Shown here one piece after another: positions 1 through 13,557 of a stretch of 64,000 nt of DNA. Every line of letters begins with the position of its first letter. Position 1 is the first letter of the stretch. The notes below the pieces were generated by a model that was not told where the DNA came from, did no database searches, and saw only the letters and a list, made by a program, of their open reading frames with translations. The stretch comes from Cricetomys ansorgei (taxonomy: Eukaryota > Chordata > Mammalia > Rodentia > Nesomyidae): the NCBI GenBank assembly GCA_026225945.1, contig JAMJFZ010000107.1, positions 47,568,501-47,632,500 on the forward strand, read 5' to 3'. The translations under genes were made by a program, and so were the position numbers.

Positions 1-139
1 ATCTAAAACAGTTTGCCTTTTGGTTTCCAAGCTATGCTCCAAAAGGAGATTTTTTCCTGTAAGATAAATCTCTGGGTTATTTCCTGGCACAAATCACATT
101 TTTCTCAGGAATTGCAAATTAAAGAAAAGGGAAACATAC
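1..139 (-). other. VPS37A: VPS37A intron 7 (partial)
   Basis: This is the intron start downstream of exon 7 on the minus strand. It runs off the window. I see no repeat or other gene in it. Confidence 0.85.
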
Positions 140-267
140 TTGCTAACTCCTCGATACTTTTTACCAGGTCTTCCTTGTCAGTAATAATTTGCTTTAGTTG
201 AGGCAACATCAAGAACTGTTCTAGTAACACCTCTTCCTGTTCATTCATGTCTGTGAGCTGTGACACA
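140..267 (-). CDS. VPS37A: VPS37A coding exon 7
   Basis: The exon is 128 nt and encodes VSQLTDMNEQEEVLLEQFLM then LPQLKQIITDKEDLVKSIEELA. The donor is GTATGT at 139. It is the first helical part of the Mod(r) domain, which assembles with the TSG101 and VPS28 core. The next exon should begin GG AA and lies off the left edge. Confidence 0.95.
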
Positions 268-2568
268 CTAAAGACACAAAAGAAAAAGCAAATGTTAATA
301 AGTATCAGTCATCTAGTTTTTCCCTATGACAATAAATGTTCACAATTTTCCAGCTTGACTTCTGTGATGGCTAGTTTTATGTGACACAAGCTAGAGTCAT
401 TTGAGAGGAGGAAACTTCGACAGAGAAAATGCCGTTGGAAGACTGGGTAATCTTGTAGGGGATTTTCTTAATTAGTGATTGATTGGGAGGGCCCAGCCCA
501 TTGTATGTGCTTTAAAAAGAAGGAACTGAGCAAGCCATAGAGAGCTAGCCTGAGTCATATTTACAGTTGCCCAACAGAGTTGGACAGAAGGGTGAGAAAA
601 ACAAGAGAGAGTCAGAACCATGTGATGACTGGAAGTATGCAGGCTGTTCACACTGTTTTATTCCTCTTTTTGTAGTTTTAATGTTTTCACAAGTTTTAAT
701 AATCAGTGAACTTGTAAAAAACTAGAAAAGATAGTATTTTATAAAATAGTCTTATTTATTGGTAATTGAGCATTATAATGCATATCGAACCCTCAAGATA
801 TATGTAATGCATCTTTTCAGTTGTGGGACTCACATTCTTTAAAAATTATTTCTGATGTATACCCATGAGCTAAGATACTGGATCAAATGAAGTCAAACTT
901 TATTTTTTAAATTACGGGATTATTCACAGGCTTTAATCTGTATAATTCTGGTAGGATATATTCTAAAGACATAAAATTGCAGAAAATTCTTAATTATATT
1001 CAATGATCTTAATAAAAGTAGCATCATGGATATAATAAATCCTTAGTGGGCACACAGGATACCTCACTAAATGGAGGGACCATACAATGTTTTATTATGG
1101 CATACCTAATATTCTACGAAAAATAGTACCTACCACCTTATCTGCTATAAATTGAGTAAAATTTTGGCTCTAAAACTAATTTGCTATCATATATTGTAAC
1201 TTTAGTCTACTCATGTTTACACAAAATTAATCTATTAAAGGAACAATGAAAGCTCTATTTTGAAATTATCAGAATCTAATATATTCACAAATAGTTCTCA
1301 AAGACCACAGTTCACAGTTTGTTACTTTGGTAATCATTATGTCATTCTTCGCATCTAGAGAAATCCCTAAGTATAGACTGCTCATACGACAATTTATCAG
1401 ACTAAACCTGATTTATACCACTTACCCACTAAGATAACTACGGTACAGGAACAGTGAAAAAATTTTAAATCATTTTACTTAATTTGAATACAAAACTATA
1501 AATAAAATAGACAAGACCATCTTTACTCTTCAAGTTTTTTACCTTAGTTCTGAAAGTTCTGGAAATGCATCAGGGATATCCGGCATCTTATAACCAAAAC
1601 CATTTTGGTTAATCTAAAGAAGAGTTTTAAAGAATATTAAATCTCAGCTATACTTTTGATTGGTCCCATTTATCTTATAGCAATAATTACAAAGTATTGC
1701 ATCTATTAGTGCTTTCACTATCACACCCTTCGTCTTTGCACTTCACTTTGCACTACACATATCCCCTTTCCATCAGTATGTTTCTCAGTGTACTTCTTAG
1801 TACTTTCTCAGAGTTACCCTTTTGAGAAGGGGAGGTATGGGCCTTAGAAGAGCCTGTATTAGCCTATGTATAATTATAAAATAATCTCTTAAGAGCATCT
1901 GTAACAGGTATAGAAAATTATCTGTGGATTTCATAGATGTAAATGAATACACATCTTTCAAAAAAGACTTTAAGCATAAATTAGTAAACTGCCAGCACTG
2001 AGTACTTACAAATTAAGTTAAATAAAATAATAGGGTTGATGAAGAACACAGTATCTATTTCAATATTTATGACGTTTACATATTAGAACCGCCAAATTTC
2101 CCCCTATAATTTTTTAAAATATTAATTACAGTTTGTTGCCAGATGTGGTGGCACATGTCATTAATCCCAGCACTCAGGAGACAGAGGAAGGTGTCTGTGA
2201 GTTCAATGCCAGGCTAGTCTATGTAAGTTCTAGGACAGCCAGAGCTATTTAATGAGACCCTGTCTCAAAAAACCAAATCAATAAACAAACAAATGAATAA
2301 ATAAATAAAAGCTTGTTTATAATCTTATTAACACAATGATAAAAGATTAAAAGATTTTGGAAAAGCAAAATCCATTTGGGTCAGTATTTTTAATTCGAAA
2401 CTGTAAAGTCGGTTATGCTGAACATAATGTATATGGATACACATATTTTTATATATTTGTATGTGTCTGTGTATGTGCATGTATGATGCAGAGAGGTGTG
2501 GTAGGTATAGACACATGTAGAGGCCAGAGGTCAACATTCAGTGTCTTTCTCCATATTACTATTATTGT

Positions 2569-2603
<35 letters not shown>

Positions 2604-5600
2604 TTATTATTTTGAGACGGGGTTTCTCACTCAACTGAAAACTTATTATTTGGCTAGGCAGGATGGCTAGCAAACCCCAGGAAATCTTGTCTGTCTGTCT
2701 CTGTCTCTGTCTGTCTCTCTTTCTCTCTGTCTCCAGTGTTGGCATTACAGGCGTGGCTTACCATGCTGGATTTTTATGGTAGGTGCTAAGGATCTGATCT
2801 TAGTTCTTGTGTTTGCACAGCAAAAACTTTAATGCCTGAACTATTACGCCAGCCTCCAATTATTATGCCAATCTCCAATCCACAGATATACTGTATGCAC
2901 AAAATGCTGGTCTCTTTTTCTATTATATCTTACATGGCAACAGTCCCAGCTTCACTTATAAACATATAATTTTTAAGCCAATACAATGCTGGAAGCCTTC
3001 AGCACGCTGCAATAGACCCTCTTTGATCTGATACCTGCTTCTCCTGTATAATCACATCTTGTCCCTTGTCCAGTATATCCTAATGACAGTCAAAGATCAA
3101 TTACAAGCAACATTACATATATGCCACCTGGCATATAGTTCAAGACCTCTGTTAACATTTTCTAATTATATAGTGCTTTATGTACCCTCTCGTGATCTTC
3201 AAAATTTCACAACCATCTTTAAAAATCTGGCTTCAAGCATAAATTCATCCATTCATTTATCTGCCTCATTTTCACTGAGCATCTACTATGTGCATAGTCT
3301 ACGGTACTAAGGAGAAAGTAAAAAACTAGAACGGTATTATTTCCATACTATTTCTACTTTCGTCTCCGGAGGCAATGACCTCAGTTGTCTCCCACAATAC
3401 TAGACTGAATGGTTACCTTTTTGAGTCTATTATTTGAGATGAAAAGTATGATTTAATCTTTTTATATTTCATGCCTAGCTCAGAAAATGGACATAATAAA
3501 TGCTTGCTGACCGAATACCTATTTCACAGGTACAAAATACAGAGTCCTAAAAATACCAACCGGTGCTGAAGATTCTGTTGTGGGAACAGGTAATGGCAGA
3601 GTTGAAAGGATGCCAAATGAAGGAGCCACTGGCTTGGCTGCGGTGTAACTTGTGGTTGAAGAAGAAATAGTGTCAGCTACAGACAAAGACGTGATATTCC
3701 TGTTGGCTTCTTGTGGAGGAAATGGAGGAAGAAATGGAAAACCCTGAGAAGGATAAGGAGGAATCCCACTAGGATTACTGTACAGGCTGAAGGAAGAAAG
3801 AAAAGAGTATTAGGTAGGCCATTAGGAGTCAGATTACCCCTAAATTGTCCTAAATAACAATGGTCATGCAGCATTTCAAGTGGAAATTTCTTTTGAAAAG
3901 TGATTTTATAATTAAGTATATAAATTATAAACTCGGAGATAAACTTTTCTTAGTGTCTAAGAAAAGAAGGAAGAATGTGCTAGAAAGCAAACAATCCAAC
4001 TGTTCTCTGTAGTCATATAAGAAGTCATTATTGAATTTTCACTTTTCCGGTGACATCATTTAGTTTTGCTTCTTTATGGAGAGCATTTAATCCAATAAAT
4101 TTACTCAAGTGGATGTTGCTAAGTATCTTTTGTTGAGAATGTTTTTCTAGAGATTTTAAAAGAAAAATTAAAGATATAGATAAGTTAATAAAATGTTAAA
4201 AACATTACAAATAGATTCAAATGTAAAAACCACAAATGTATATTTACTTGGTACTTAACCAGAAAATAATTTACTTATTTTAGTAAGATGTTTTAAAGTT
4301 AACATTTTTTCTCACTCAAAAGTGAGAAGAAGCTGGATTCTGTGCCCAGACCTTAAATGCCAGCACTCGGGAGGTAGAAGCAAGCAGATTTCTATGATTT
4401 CAAGGCCATCCTGTCTGCATAGTGAGTTCTAGGCTAGCCATGGCTACATAGGAAGACCTTGTCTCAAAAAAGAAATAAAGGAAAAAAAACCAAAAAACAA
4501 AAACAAGGAGGAATCAAATTATAAAAAAAAAAAAATCAGGAACACTTTAGGCCTAAATGAACACTGAAAAATCATAAAAATGCAAACATTGAAGTTAATA
4601 AGATAATCAGTCACTCTCATATAAAAGAGACTTATGCGTATATTATGGAGATAATACTAATAGCTACTAAAATATTTCACTTTTTATTGGTATATGTTCT
4701 AAAACACATAAAGCTCATTTTTGTAAGACTACTATAATTTCATTTAATGATAGAAATTAACCTGAGTTGGAAATTTTATTAGAAGAAAACATGTTATGAA
4801 TTTTGAAGTATTCTCTAGTGACACTAAAAGTTTACGTGGGAAATACACAAAAATAGAAAGAAAATAATCTGAAAAAGGATAGAAATATTATCTCTTCCAC
4901 ACAGCAAAATAAATTATAGAACTTTAATTATTAAAAATTAAATCACAGTATTGGTGAATGGCTAGGAAAACTAATTAAATAAATATAAAATATAGAAAAA
5001 GTTGTTAAAGTTGAAAATAGAAGCAGCAGTTGAAAAACAGTGTTATCATGTTTGGCAAAAAGTAAGAGCCAAATGTTTATGTTCAAAATAGGATAAAAAG
5101 TAATGGATCAAGGACTTAACAGTTTTTAAAATACTGAACTAAAAGAAGTCATTGGAATATTTCAACCTTAAAGTAAGAAAGGTATGAAGGAATTTCTATA
5201 ATTCCAAGTTCATAAGTTATAAGAAAAAACAATGATAAACTTTACACTAATAAGACAGGGGCCCTCTATAACACAAGAGAAGGTCAGTGTTGTAGCATTT
5301 CCCAGCAGCCCAGCTCTGGGCTCTATCCCCAGCACCACCAACTAGCTAACTAACATAAATTGAAGCAAAAACAGTTGAAAGTTATATAAAAAAATGAAAG
5401 ATAATTTCTCTAATACATAAAGAATTCCCAGCAACCTACCAGCAAGTAGAGAACAGAATGGAATACAACTTCCATAAAATAAAGGAAAGCATCTTTAAAA
5501 CAGGAAATGAAGTTCAATTTAACTGTTAGATAACAACTAAAATTAAATAGCATTTTTATGTATATTTTTATTTACAAAATGAGCAAAGGTCTATTTTGAC

Positions 5601-7437
5601 AATGTCCCATACTGTAAAGCATGTGGATAAATGGGCATCTGTGTGTATAAGTAAAGATGGGCAGAACTACGTTAGAGGACAATTTAGCCGTCTGCTATTT
5701 CTAGAAGAAATGAGATTATTTAAATGCACAATAAGGAAACCAGATAGCTCCAAGAGATGCCGTATCAGACTTACAAGGAACCATAAAGCAGGAAGAGTGA
5801 GCCAGAGTCACAGCTCAATGGTAAAGCCGGCATCATACACATGGGACATTGGGTTCCATTCACAGCACACACAGAAAAAAAGAGGGTTGTTTTTTTTTTT
5901 TTTTTTGCTACTTTTCTCTCCCTACCTGCTTCTTACTTATAGAAGTTTAAAGACCTAATGGTCTCTTTACTTTTTAGACAACAGCAACAAACCAAGGACT
6001 GAAATATATATATGGGACTTCCAGTAAGCCTGCTGAAAGACAATGTTTTTAACATTTTAAAAGGCATTTTCCTTCCTGACAGTTGTTAAGGGAGTGCTTT
6101 GGTCCTAGAAGATCCATTGTTAACACCTCTGAAAGAAGTGTGAACATTGCTTTAAGACTTCTAGGGAAAACAGAATGAGAGACAGGATCTTAAATCACAG
6201 GAAGTCCTGACTCTGACACATTTAGCAGTTCTTTAACTAATCTCTGCCCTGTCACAATGCATGACAGCCAACAAAGTTAGGAGGCATTTTCAATACTGCA
6301 CAGAAATCTCTCAGGATAGACCATCCACACGAGGTGCATTTTCTTCTCTACATCATTGCAAGAAACACCCTTGGTTAACTTTCCAAACATTTGAAGTTCC
6401 GTTCAGATGATCATCTCCTTTAACCAAAAGCCTACCAGGTTCCAGCCAACTGTTTTTCTCTGCTCTCTGTCTTTTTTTTACTCTTTCATGAGAGTACTTC
6501 TAGTTTTCACCTCTGCTTGTCTTAAACTCACTCTCATACTTTAGGTTTTCTTTTCAGAAGGAGTAGTAGAATTCCATTTCCAGGTGCCCCCCAAAAAGTT
6601 CTAGCTGTTACAGATTATAAAAACTATGAATTAAAATAATTACTAGCTATGCCTGATGTTGTAGGCTTATAATCCTAGCTACTCAGAGGCTGAAGCAGAA
6701 AGAACTCTGAGTTCAAGACTAGCCTAACCTGAGTAACTTAGTGTGGTGCTGACTCAAAATTTAAAAACATACTTGTTGGGGAGCTCAGAGGTAGAGTACT
6801 GGGCTAGCCTGACTCTGAGTTGATCTTTGGTGTCATACTCTCCCACAAAAAAAAACTGCATGAGTTACTTTACTCACTGTTATGACAAAAACAACAGTTA
6901 GAAAAAGTTAAAAAGAGACAGTTTCAGAGATTCAAGCCCAGGATAGTGTTCATGTCAGCAGGAGTGGCCGTCCCTGTTGGCAGATTGGGAGGTGGTTTGT
7001 TCAAAATACTCCAGGCAGAATCCAGAACACATAAAACCTTCAAAGCCCATTTTCTTCCACCAGCCATGCACTACTTCCTAAAGCCTATACTTCAAGATAG
7101 CACCACAAGCTGGGAACTCAGCATTCAAAACTCTCGGGAACAACTCAGTTTAAACCATAGCAACAATGAAAGCATTTATTTGGCTTCTATTCCATATTTT
7201 GGGCAGGGTTCATGAGAAAGAAAGCATACTTAGCAGAGAGACTTCAGCTGGAATAAATAGAAGCAGACTCTACATGTGGCTTGGGATTCCTTACAGCATA
7301 AAGCCTATGTTTCCTGAGAAGCAGCTACCTAGGATTCAGTTCTAAAGTCATTGTCACCTCTGCCATATTCTATTTGTTGGGACCAATACATGCACACATA
7401 CATGCTCTGTCAATCACATCATACACATTAGCGCGCA

Positions 7438-7472
<35 letters not shown>

Positions 7473-9296
7473 TACTAGTTACTGACTAGATTCAAGGGAA
7501 GAAAGAAAATAGGGTTTTCTTCTTGATGGAGAAGTGGCAAGGCTTGAAAGACATATGGGATTCGAAATTTTAATTTGCCATTTCTGGAAAATATAATTTA
7601 TCTTGGAAGATAAATTTTAAGACTTAAAACTGAGTATTAAAAACACTAAAAACATTTTTAATATTTCTTCACCTTAGATAACTAGTACATTTCAAATTTT
7701 AAGTTGTGCTTTTTTAAAAACACTGCTCTCTTCCTTTTATGCAATCTAGATTCTTATCTCATTAATACATAAGATGGCTGGCATGGTAAGATGGCTCAAT
7801 CAGTAAGTGCTTTCTGCAAAAACATGAGGACTTGAGCGAATTCTCCAGGCACACGTTTAAAAGCTGGGCACAAAGACACTCCTCTGTAACCTAGTACTGA
7901 AGGACAGTTGGGAGGTGAAGACAAGAGGATCCCTGGAGCTCACTCGCCACCCTGCCTAGTCAATTGGTGAGCTTAAGGTTCTGTGAGAAACTGTCTCAAG
8001 AAATAAGATGAAGACACATGTTCAAGTACTTGCATGTACACATGCAACTTGTAATCTGTGTTACTCTGAACCTTCATGGTAACACATCTTGTTAGTGGTG
8101 TTTTATAATGTGATAGTTATTTTATGGGCCTTGTGTTTTCATTTTTAGTAAATGTTTTAATTTCATCTCACACTATTCTCCTTCCTCTCTGTGACCTCGT
8201 TTCATCTTTTTGATGGAATCTACAGCCTCACACATCCAAGGCAAGAGGATATCTGAGCTGAATCACTAGATCATGGTATGTACTTAATAGTCCAAGAGCA
8301 GAAACAATAACCAAGTTTTATCCTATAAATAATCAAAGCAAAACCATGGCTCCATCAATCCAGTGAGCCCCGCTGGATTTCAGGATTCCTGTTTTCCCTT
8401 ACTGTGGGTAGTCTACACTGGGTATCACAGGCTTGCCCTACCATTGCATGTTGGATATGCATAGGGCAGCAATCTTGTCATTTTAATCCACTCTCCTTCA
8501 GTTTAAGAGGAACACAACTGAAAAACCTCCTTTATACCTAAGCATCATAATTTAGTTAGTAAAACTCAAATCTGAACATAAGCTGAGTCTGTAATATACT
8601 GAGCTGTGGAAGCTCTTGTGAGGAAGAGAGAGAATATGTTTCTGCATATAGGATAGAGGTGAATTCTATGATCAGAGTTCTGCTGGGCTGAAGTTTTTAA
8701 AATAGCTACTACAAGATTTCCAGTGTACACTACCCACAGACATGTTTTCCTTAAATTCTGCCACACTAGTGAGCGTTGGAGTCTATTTCTTCTCCCTTTT
8801 CAGCCTGACTGGACTTAAAATGTAGCAAAAAAATGATGGTGTGCTATATCTAAACAGGTAGCACAGCTCCTACGTGGCTGGTCTGGCCTCTCCCAGGCAA
8901 CCTTCAATGGTAATAGCTGATAGCCTCCACTAAAGTCTTAGTGTTTGGCTAACAAAAATTGCCAGACAAGAGAATTGAGTTTTCACCTTATTCAATCACA
9001 CACCAACTAATGAAAAGAGCTGAACAAAATAGTTACCACTAGTACTTAACCAAACAATAAATTATTAGAAAAATGTCTAAGCACGGTGGCATAGGCCTGT
9101 AATTGCTACCCAGGACGCCAAGGCAGAGACAACAACTTCAAGCTCTGCTGGCTACATTGCAAGTTCCAAGAAAGCCTAGGTATCTGAGTGTGACCCTGTC
9201 TTAAAATAAAAGATTAAAATGTGCTGGGGATGGTGCTCAGTGGTAGAGCCTTTGCTTGGCAAGCTCAAGGACACAGGCTCAGCCTTCAAATCCCTA

Positions 9297-9335
<39 letters not shown>

Positions 9336-12300
9336 TTACTATTTTAAGCACAAGTTCTAATATAATTTGCTATTAATGCTAATACTTTACTCAGGAAATT
9401 ATTGGAAGATAGTAAACCAAGAAACTAGAAGACAGCCTTAAAAAGAGAAATATAAAACCCAAGAAACAAATCATCCAGTATATGAAGCCAGCAAAGGAAA
9501 ACAACAAAGGGAAGTTATTAGATGAGACTGTGTGACAGAAATGGAGAGTAACTAATAAGAAAAAAAGTAGGGGATGGGAGGGAGACAACCAACCAATTAA
9601 ACACAAATCCTAGAGATTACCTGCCTGATATGACATGAACAAAAATGGGATATAAAACATACTTGGCTCAGGAATGGCTAATACTTAAGAGTCATGTAAC
9701 AAAAGTACCAAATAGACTTATGTAGAAATCATAATTTCACGGAGGAAGATAGAAATTTTGTGACAGCTAAAATCCTCATCTACTATAGTAAGAGGTAATA
9801 GTTAATAGCTACAATGGAAGTCAAGAATGCCACTATGTACTACTATGTACCTACTATCAGCTGTAAATAAACAGCTACAAAAGAAATACACAAAACCCTC
9901 TGAAATCTTTGGCCTTATGGGCATGAAGGTGAGTATGTGACAATCAGAAGGCTGTCTTTGATTTGAACATCACTTTGATTTCTTTAAACTATATTTTAAC
10001 TATGATAAATGAAAATATGTGCTAAAGTTACATACTAGAAATATACTTACTATGGAAATGCTGTTGAAGTAGGAGCTAAAACTGGAGGATTCTTCCAAAA
10101 CTCATCCAAAAGACTTTGAATAATTTTTCCAAGATCTGAGTGCATTGTAAACTGAAAGTAACAGTAATACATAATGATAAAAACCCTCTCAAAAAAGTAT
10201 GAAAAAAAAATATCATGGGAATAAATGACATTCTAAATCTTAACCAATGTTTTCAGGCAAAAATAAATAAAAGTGGGCTGGAGCGATGGCTCAGTGGATA
10301 AGAGCATGTGGTGTTTTTGCATAGGACCCAGGTTTGGTTCCTAGCACCTACGTGGCAGCTCACAATCTCTGTAACTCCAGTTTTAGGGATCAACAGAGGC
10401 CTCCTCTGGCCTCTGTGGGCACTGTACACATGTGATGCACTTACATTTAGGCACATGAGGCACAACACTCATACACATAAAATAAAAATAAAGGAAGAAT
10501 AAATAGGAAAGCAAAGAGCACTGTGTCAACATACTAACAATCCATGACTTACAACACTTCCTATAGAATCAATACTATAAAAATTTGGTAAAGCAAATCA
10601 GGTTAAAATCAATCAATAATGGAGCTAAAAATATTCCCACACCTCACATTTTACAATAATTTAATTGTTCAAAGGTAAATACTCAAGGTATATTTAAGTT
10701 GTAACTTGTCACATTAATCAATCACACTATATCCAAAAAACTTCAAGTAGTAGTCTTAAAGAAACAGTATTGTCTAGAGAAACATATGATCACTAACTTC
10801 AAAATAAAAATTTCAGTACACTTCAGATTTCTAGAATAATAAAAATGTAATAAATGTTTTATATTACTCTGAAATAAATTACAGTATATACGTACATTGC
10901 TTACTAATGGAGAGGTAACATATAATCCTTGATTATCCATTAAGTGATGTCTTATTGGTGGAAAAACACTAATCACTGGTTTTTCCTGAGGAAATTGTGG
11001 AGGAAGTAATCTAGTAAAGGAATGACACAAAAAAGCACAAATAAATAAAATTACATCATGTGACCATAATCCTAAAACAAAATGATTTAAAAGCAAATTA
11101 AACTTTCACATTGACTAATATGCATTAATTCTTTAGCAACAAGTGCTTTATTATAGATATTGAGCAGACTGAAAATATACAAAAGGTTATGTTTTGGCAA
11201 TAAGACAACACCATAATTCAGTACAATAGATCCTTTTTAATGTAGAATATGGATACCATGTTTACAGAATAGTCTTTTTACCATGCCAATGAACTGATTT
11301 CAAAGATAATATAACTTCCTAAATAAAAATCTCAGCTAAAAATTAGAACACACACTTGTATCAAGCAAATCATGCAAAACCCCATCTGCTATTTAGAGGA
11401 TTACAGCTTTAGATGTGTGTGTGTGTTTGCGAAGAATTACCTCAACATGTACACACTACTGAAGAAAAGGGGTAAGAAGGTGAGTAACTAGGACTGAACT
11501 ACTGTACTTGTCATCAAGTCTTCATTTATCTAGCTCCTAAATACTGCACTAATACCTCTCCTCACAATGAAGTAAATCACATAGTTTGAAGTAAAAACAA
11601 AAGGTTCTTAATTCAAAGAAGTAAAAAATTTAAATTTTAAGCATCACAAAATTAAGATTAGTTTATGAAATACTTTAGTAGAAGTTTATTAAATACAGAA
11701 CTCTGATTTCCAAGTCTTGAAAATTGAGAATATTTCCTTTTAAACTTCTCTGCTTGTATATTGACTTGTATATTGGGCATTGGATGGCAAATAAAATTAA
11801 TTCATTTATATAGGTAATGTTTGTTTTTGTTTTAGTTTTTTTTAATATAAAGATTTTTAAATTAATTTTGTAAAAGAGTGACCTTTATTACTTGTCTATA
11901 ATCCATCCTAATTTATAAGGCTGCTATATGGATTCATAAAGCTCATATTTGTCAAGTTAATATATCTTAATGCTTGCCAGAGCCATATATCCATACTCAG
12001 ATTTATTCAGAGAAGCATTATTTAATAAGGCCTCCTATGTCCATGTTCTAACCAATGAGCCATCAATGTTTTTATTTCACTAAACTCAGAACTATGTTAT
12101 GTGATACTTTGAATAAGTTCATTTACACAGCTTATGTCTAATATTAACTAAGAGACAAAACAAAATAAGTTAGTTGCTATTACATGAAATATAAATTACA
12201 ATTCTATTTACACATTAGGACATTAAGATATAAAGTGAAAAATTAAAACCTAATACACAAAAAATAAACAATTCTACTTACATATTAATGTTAATTGTCA

Positions 12301-13497
12301 GGTTGTTTACTGTAAATGGCAATCTGTACTCCACATCTTTTTGTATCTCAGCTATACTATAACAGAAAATTTAGGAAAAGAAAAAAAATGATGAATGCTA
12401 TAAAACCATTGATATCAAAACCAAATGTTAAATGCAAAACAAACAAGGAAAGCTCGAATTAATCTAATTAATTAGACTGATTTAATATAAACATAAGTTT
12501 ATCCAATTTCTTACTCATAGAAGCAATTGTAAGTCTTCTGGGAATACAGGTCAACAAGTATCTGAGTTCTGGTGACTGCCACTGACCAGCACTATGGGCA
12601 GCTGGGGATGTCTGGGTCTTAAAAGCTTAAACCTGGAAGTCCGGATGAGTGTCTCTAGGAGTAAAGGTAACAGCTGCTGGCTGCTTTCCACATTTCCTCT
12701 TCTTCCCCAAAGAAGCCTGACTTTATTCTATGTAGTTAATTTGAGCCATGAGTGACCCTACATAGCAATGAAAAAAGTAGCTAGGGCCCTTGATGAGTAT
12801 GAAATTGCCAGACTCTTGGTTTTGTTTGCCTGCTTGTTTTGTTTTCTTTGAGACAAGTCTTACTATATAGCCTAGAACTCCCAATGCAGAGCAGGCTGCT
12901 CTTGACCTCACAGAGGTCCATCTGCCTCTGCCTCTCCAGTACTGGAATTAACAAGTGTCACCATGCCTTGCTTAAGTTACTTTTATGTGAGAACAAAATA
13001 CGCTTTTATCTTGTTTGAGTTACTATTTTGGGAGTCTTTGTTATTACTATCAGAGCAGAGTTCCCAATATAAAGCCCTTATAACTGGACATTCTACAAGC
13101 AGTTTATTTTATCATTGACTTTAGGCCTGCTTACAACTAAAATCTACTAGGAAATATGGAACTTTTGGGAGCTCACTTCCAATATTAACATTCACCATGG
13201 ATATAAAGGGGAACACACTAAGTAGTACTCATTAGTTGATATAGTAGAGGATGCTACTCAAGAATCTTTGAATGGTCTAAGAAATACATGATTTACTTTC
13301 TGTTCTTTTAGTTAATTCAGATTAATAGCTTTTATAAATCTCATTTATTTTCCTCATTTTTGGACTATTGTATTTTCTAGCCTTTAATAAAAACCTACCC
13401 TCTCAAATATGCAAAGCTTATATATTTTGAAAGGTTCCTAAGTGTTGATGTTTCAGTTACTTTTCTATTGCTTTGAAGTGCCACTATGACCAAGTGA

Positions 13498-13557
<60 letters not shown>

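Larger units (their letters stand above)
1614..3560 (-). other. VPS37A: VPS37A intron 5
   Basis: The intron is 1.9 kb. It holds a plus B1 at about 2136-2300, an ACT trinucleotide tract and a minus B3 SINE to about 2850. The flanks 1614-2135 and 2851-3560 show no recognised element. Confidence 0.85.
3787..10050 (-). other. VPS37A: VPS37A intron 4
   Basis: The intron is 6.3 kb. Recognised contents are a diverged B1 (about 4328-4480), an ID-like fragment near 5260-5340, a B4 (6642-6855), CA repeats (7431-7470 and 9298-9332), a B3 (7778-8050) and a B4 (9073-9297). The remaining AT-rich DNA (3787-4327, 4500-5260, 5340-6640, 6860-7430, 8060-9070, 9340-10050) shows no gene or named element. Confidence 0.8.

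Noticed and set aside
2449..2745. 98-codon frame with a Val run
   Set aside because: It is the translation of the ACT/ATT microsatellite and the CT-rich part of a B3 SINE.
9222..9297. tRNA gene
   Set aside because: The tRNA-like boxes belong to the ID half of a B4 SINE; no cloverleaf with proper stems is apparent. The same applies to the B2 and B3 heads.
13499..13556. TATA-box cluster as a promoter
   Set aside because: It is a plain (TA)n microsatellite with no other promoter feature.
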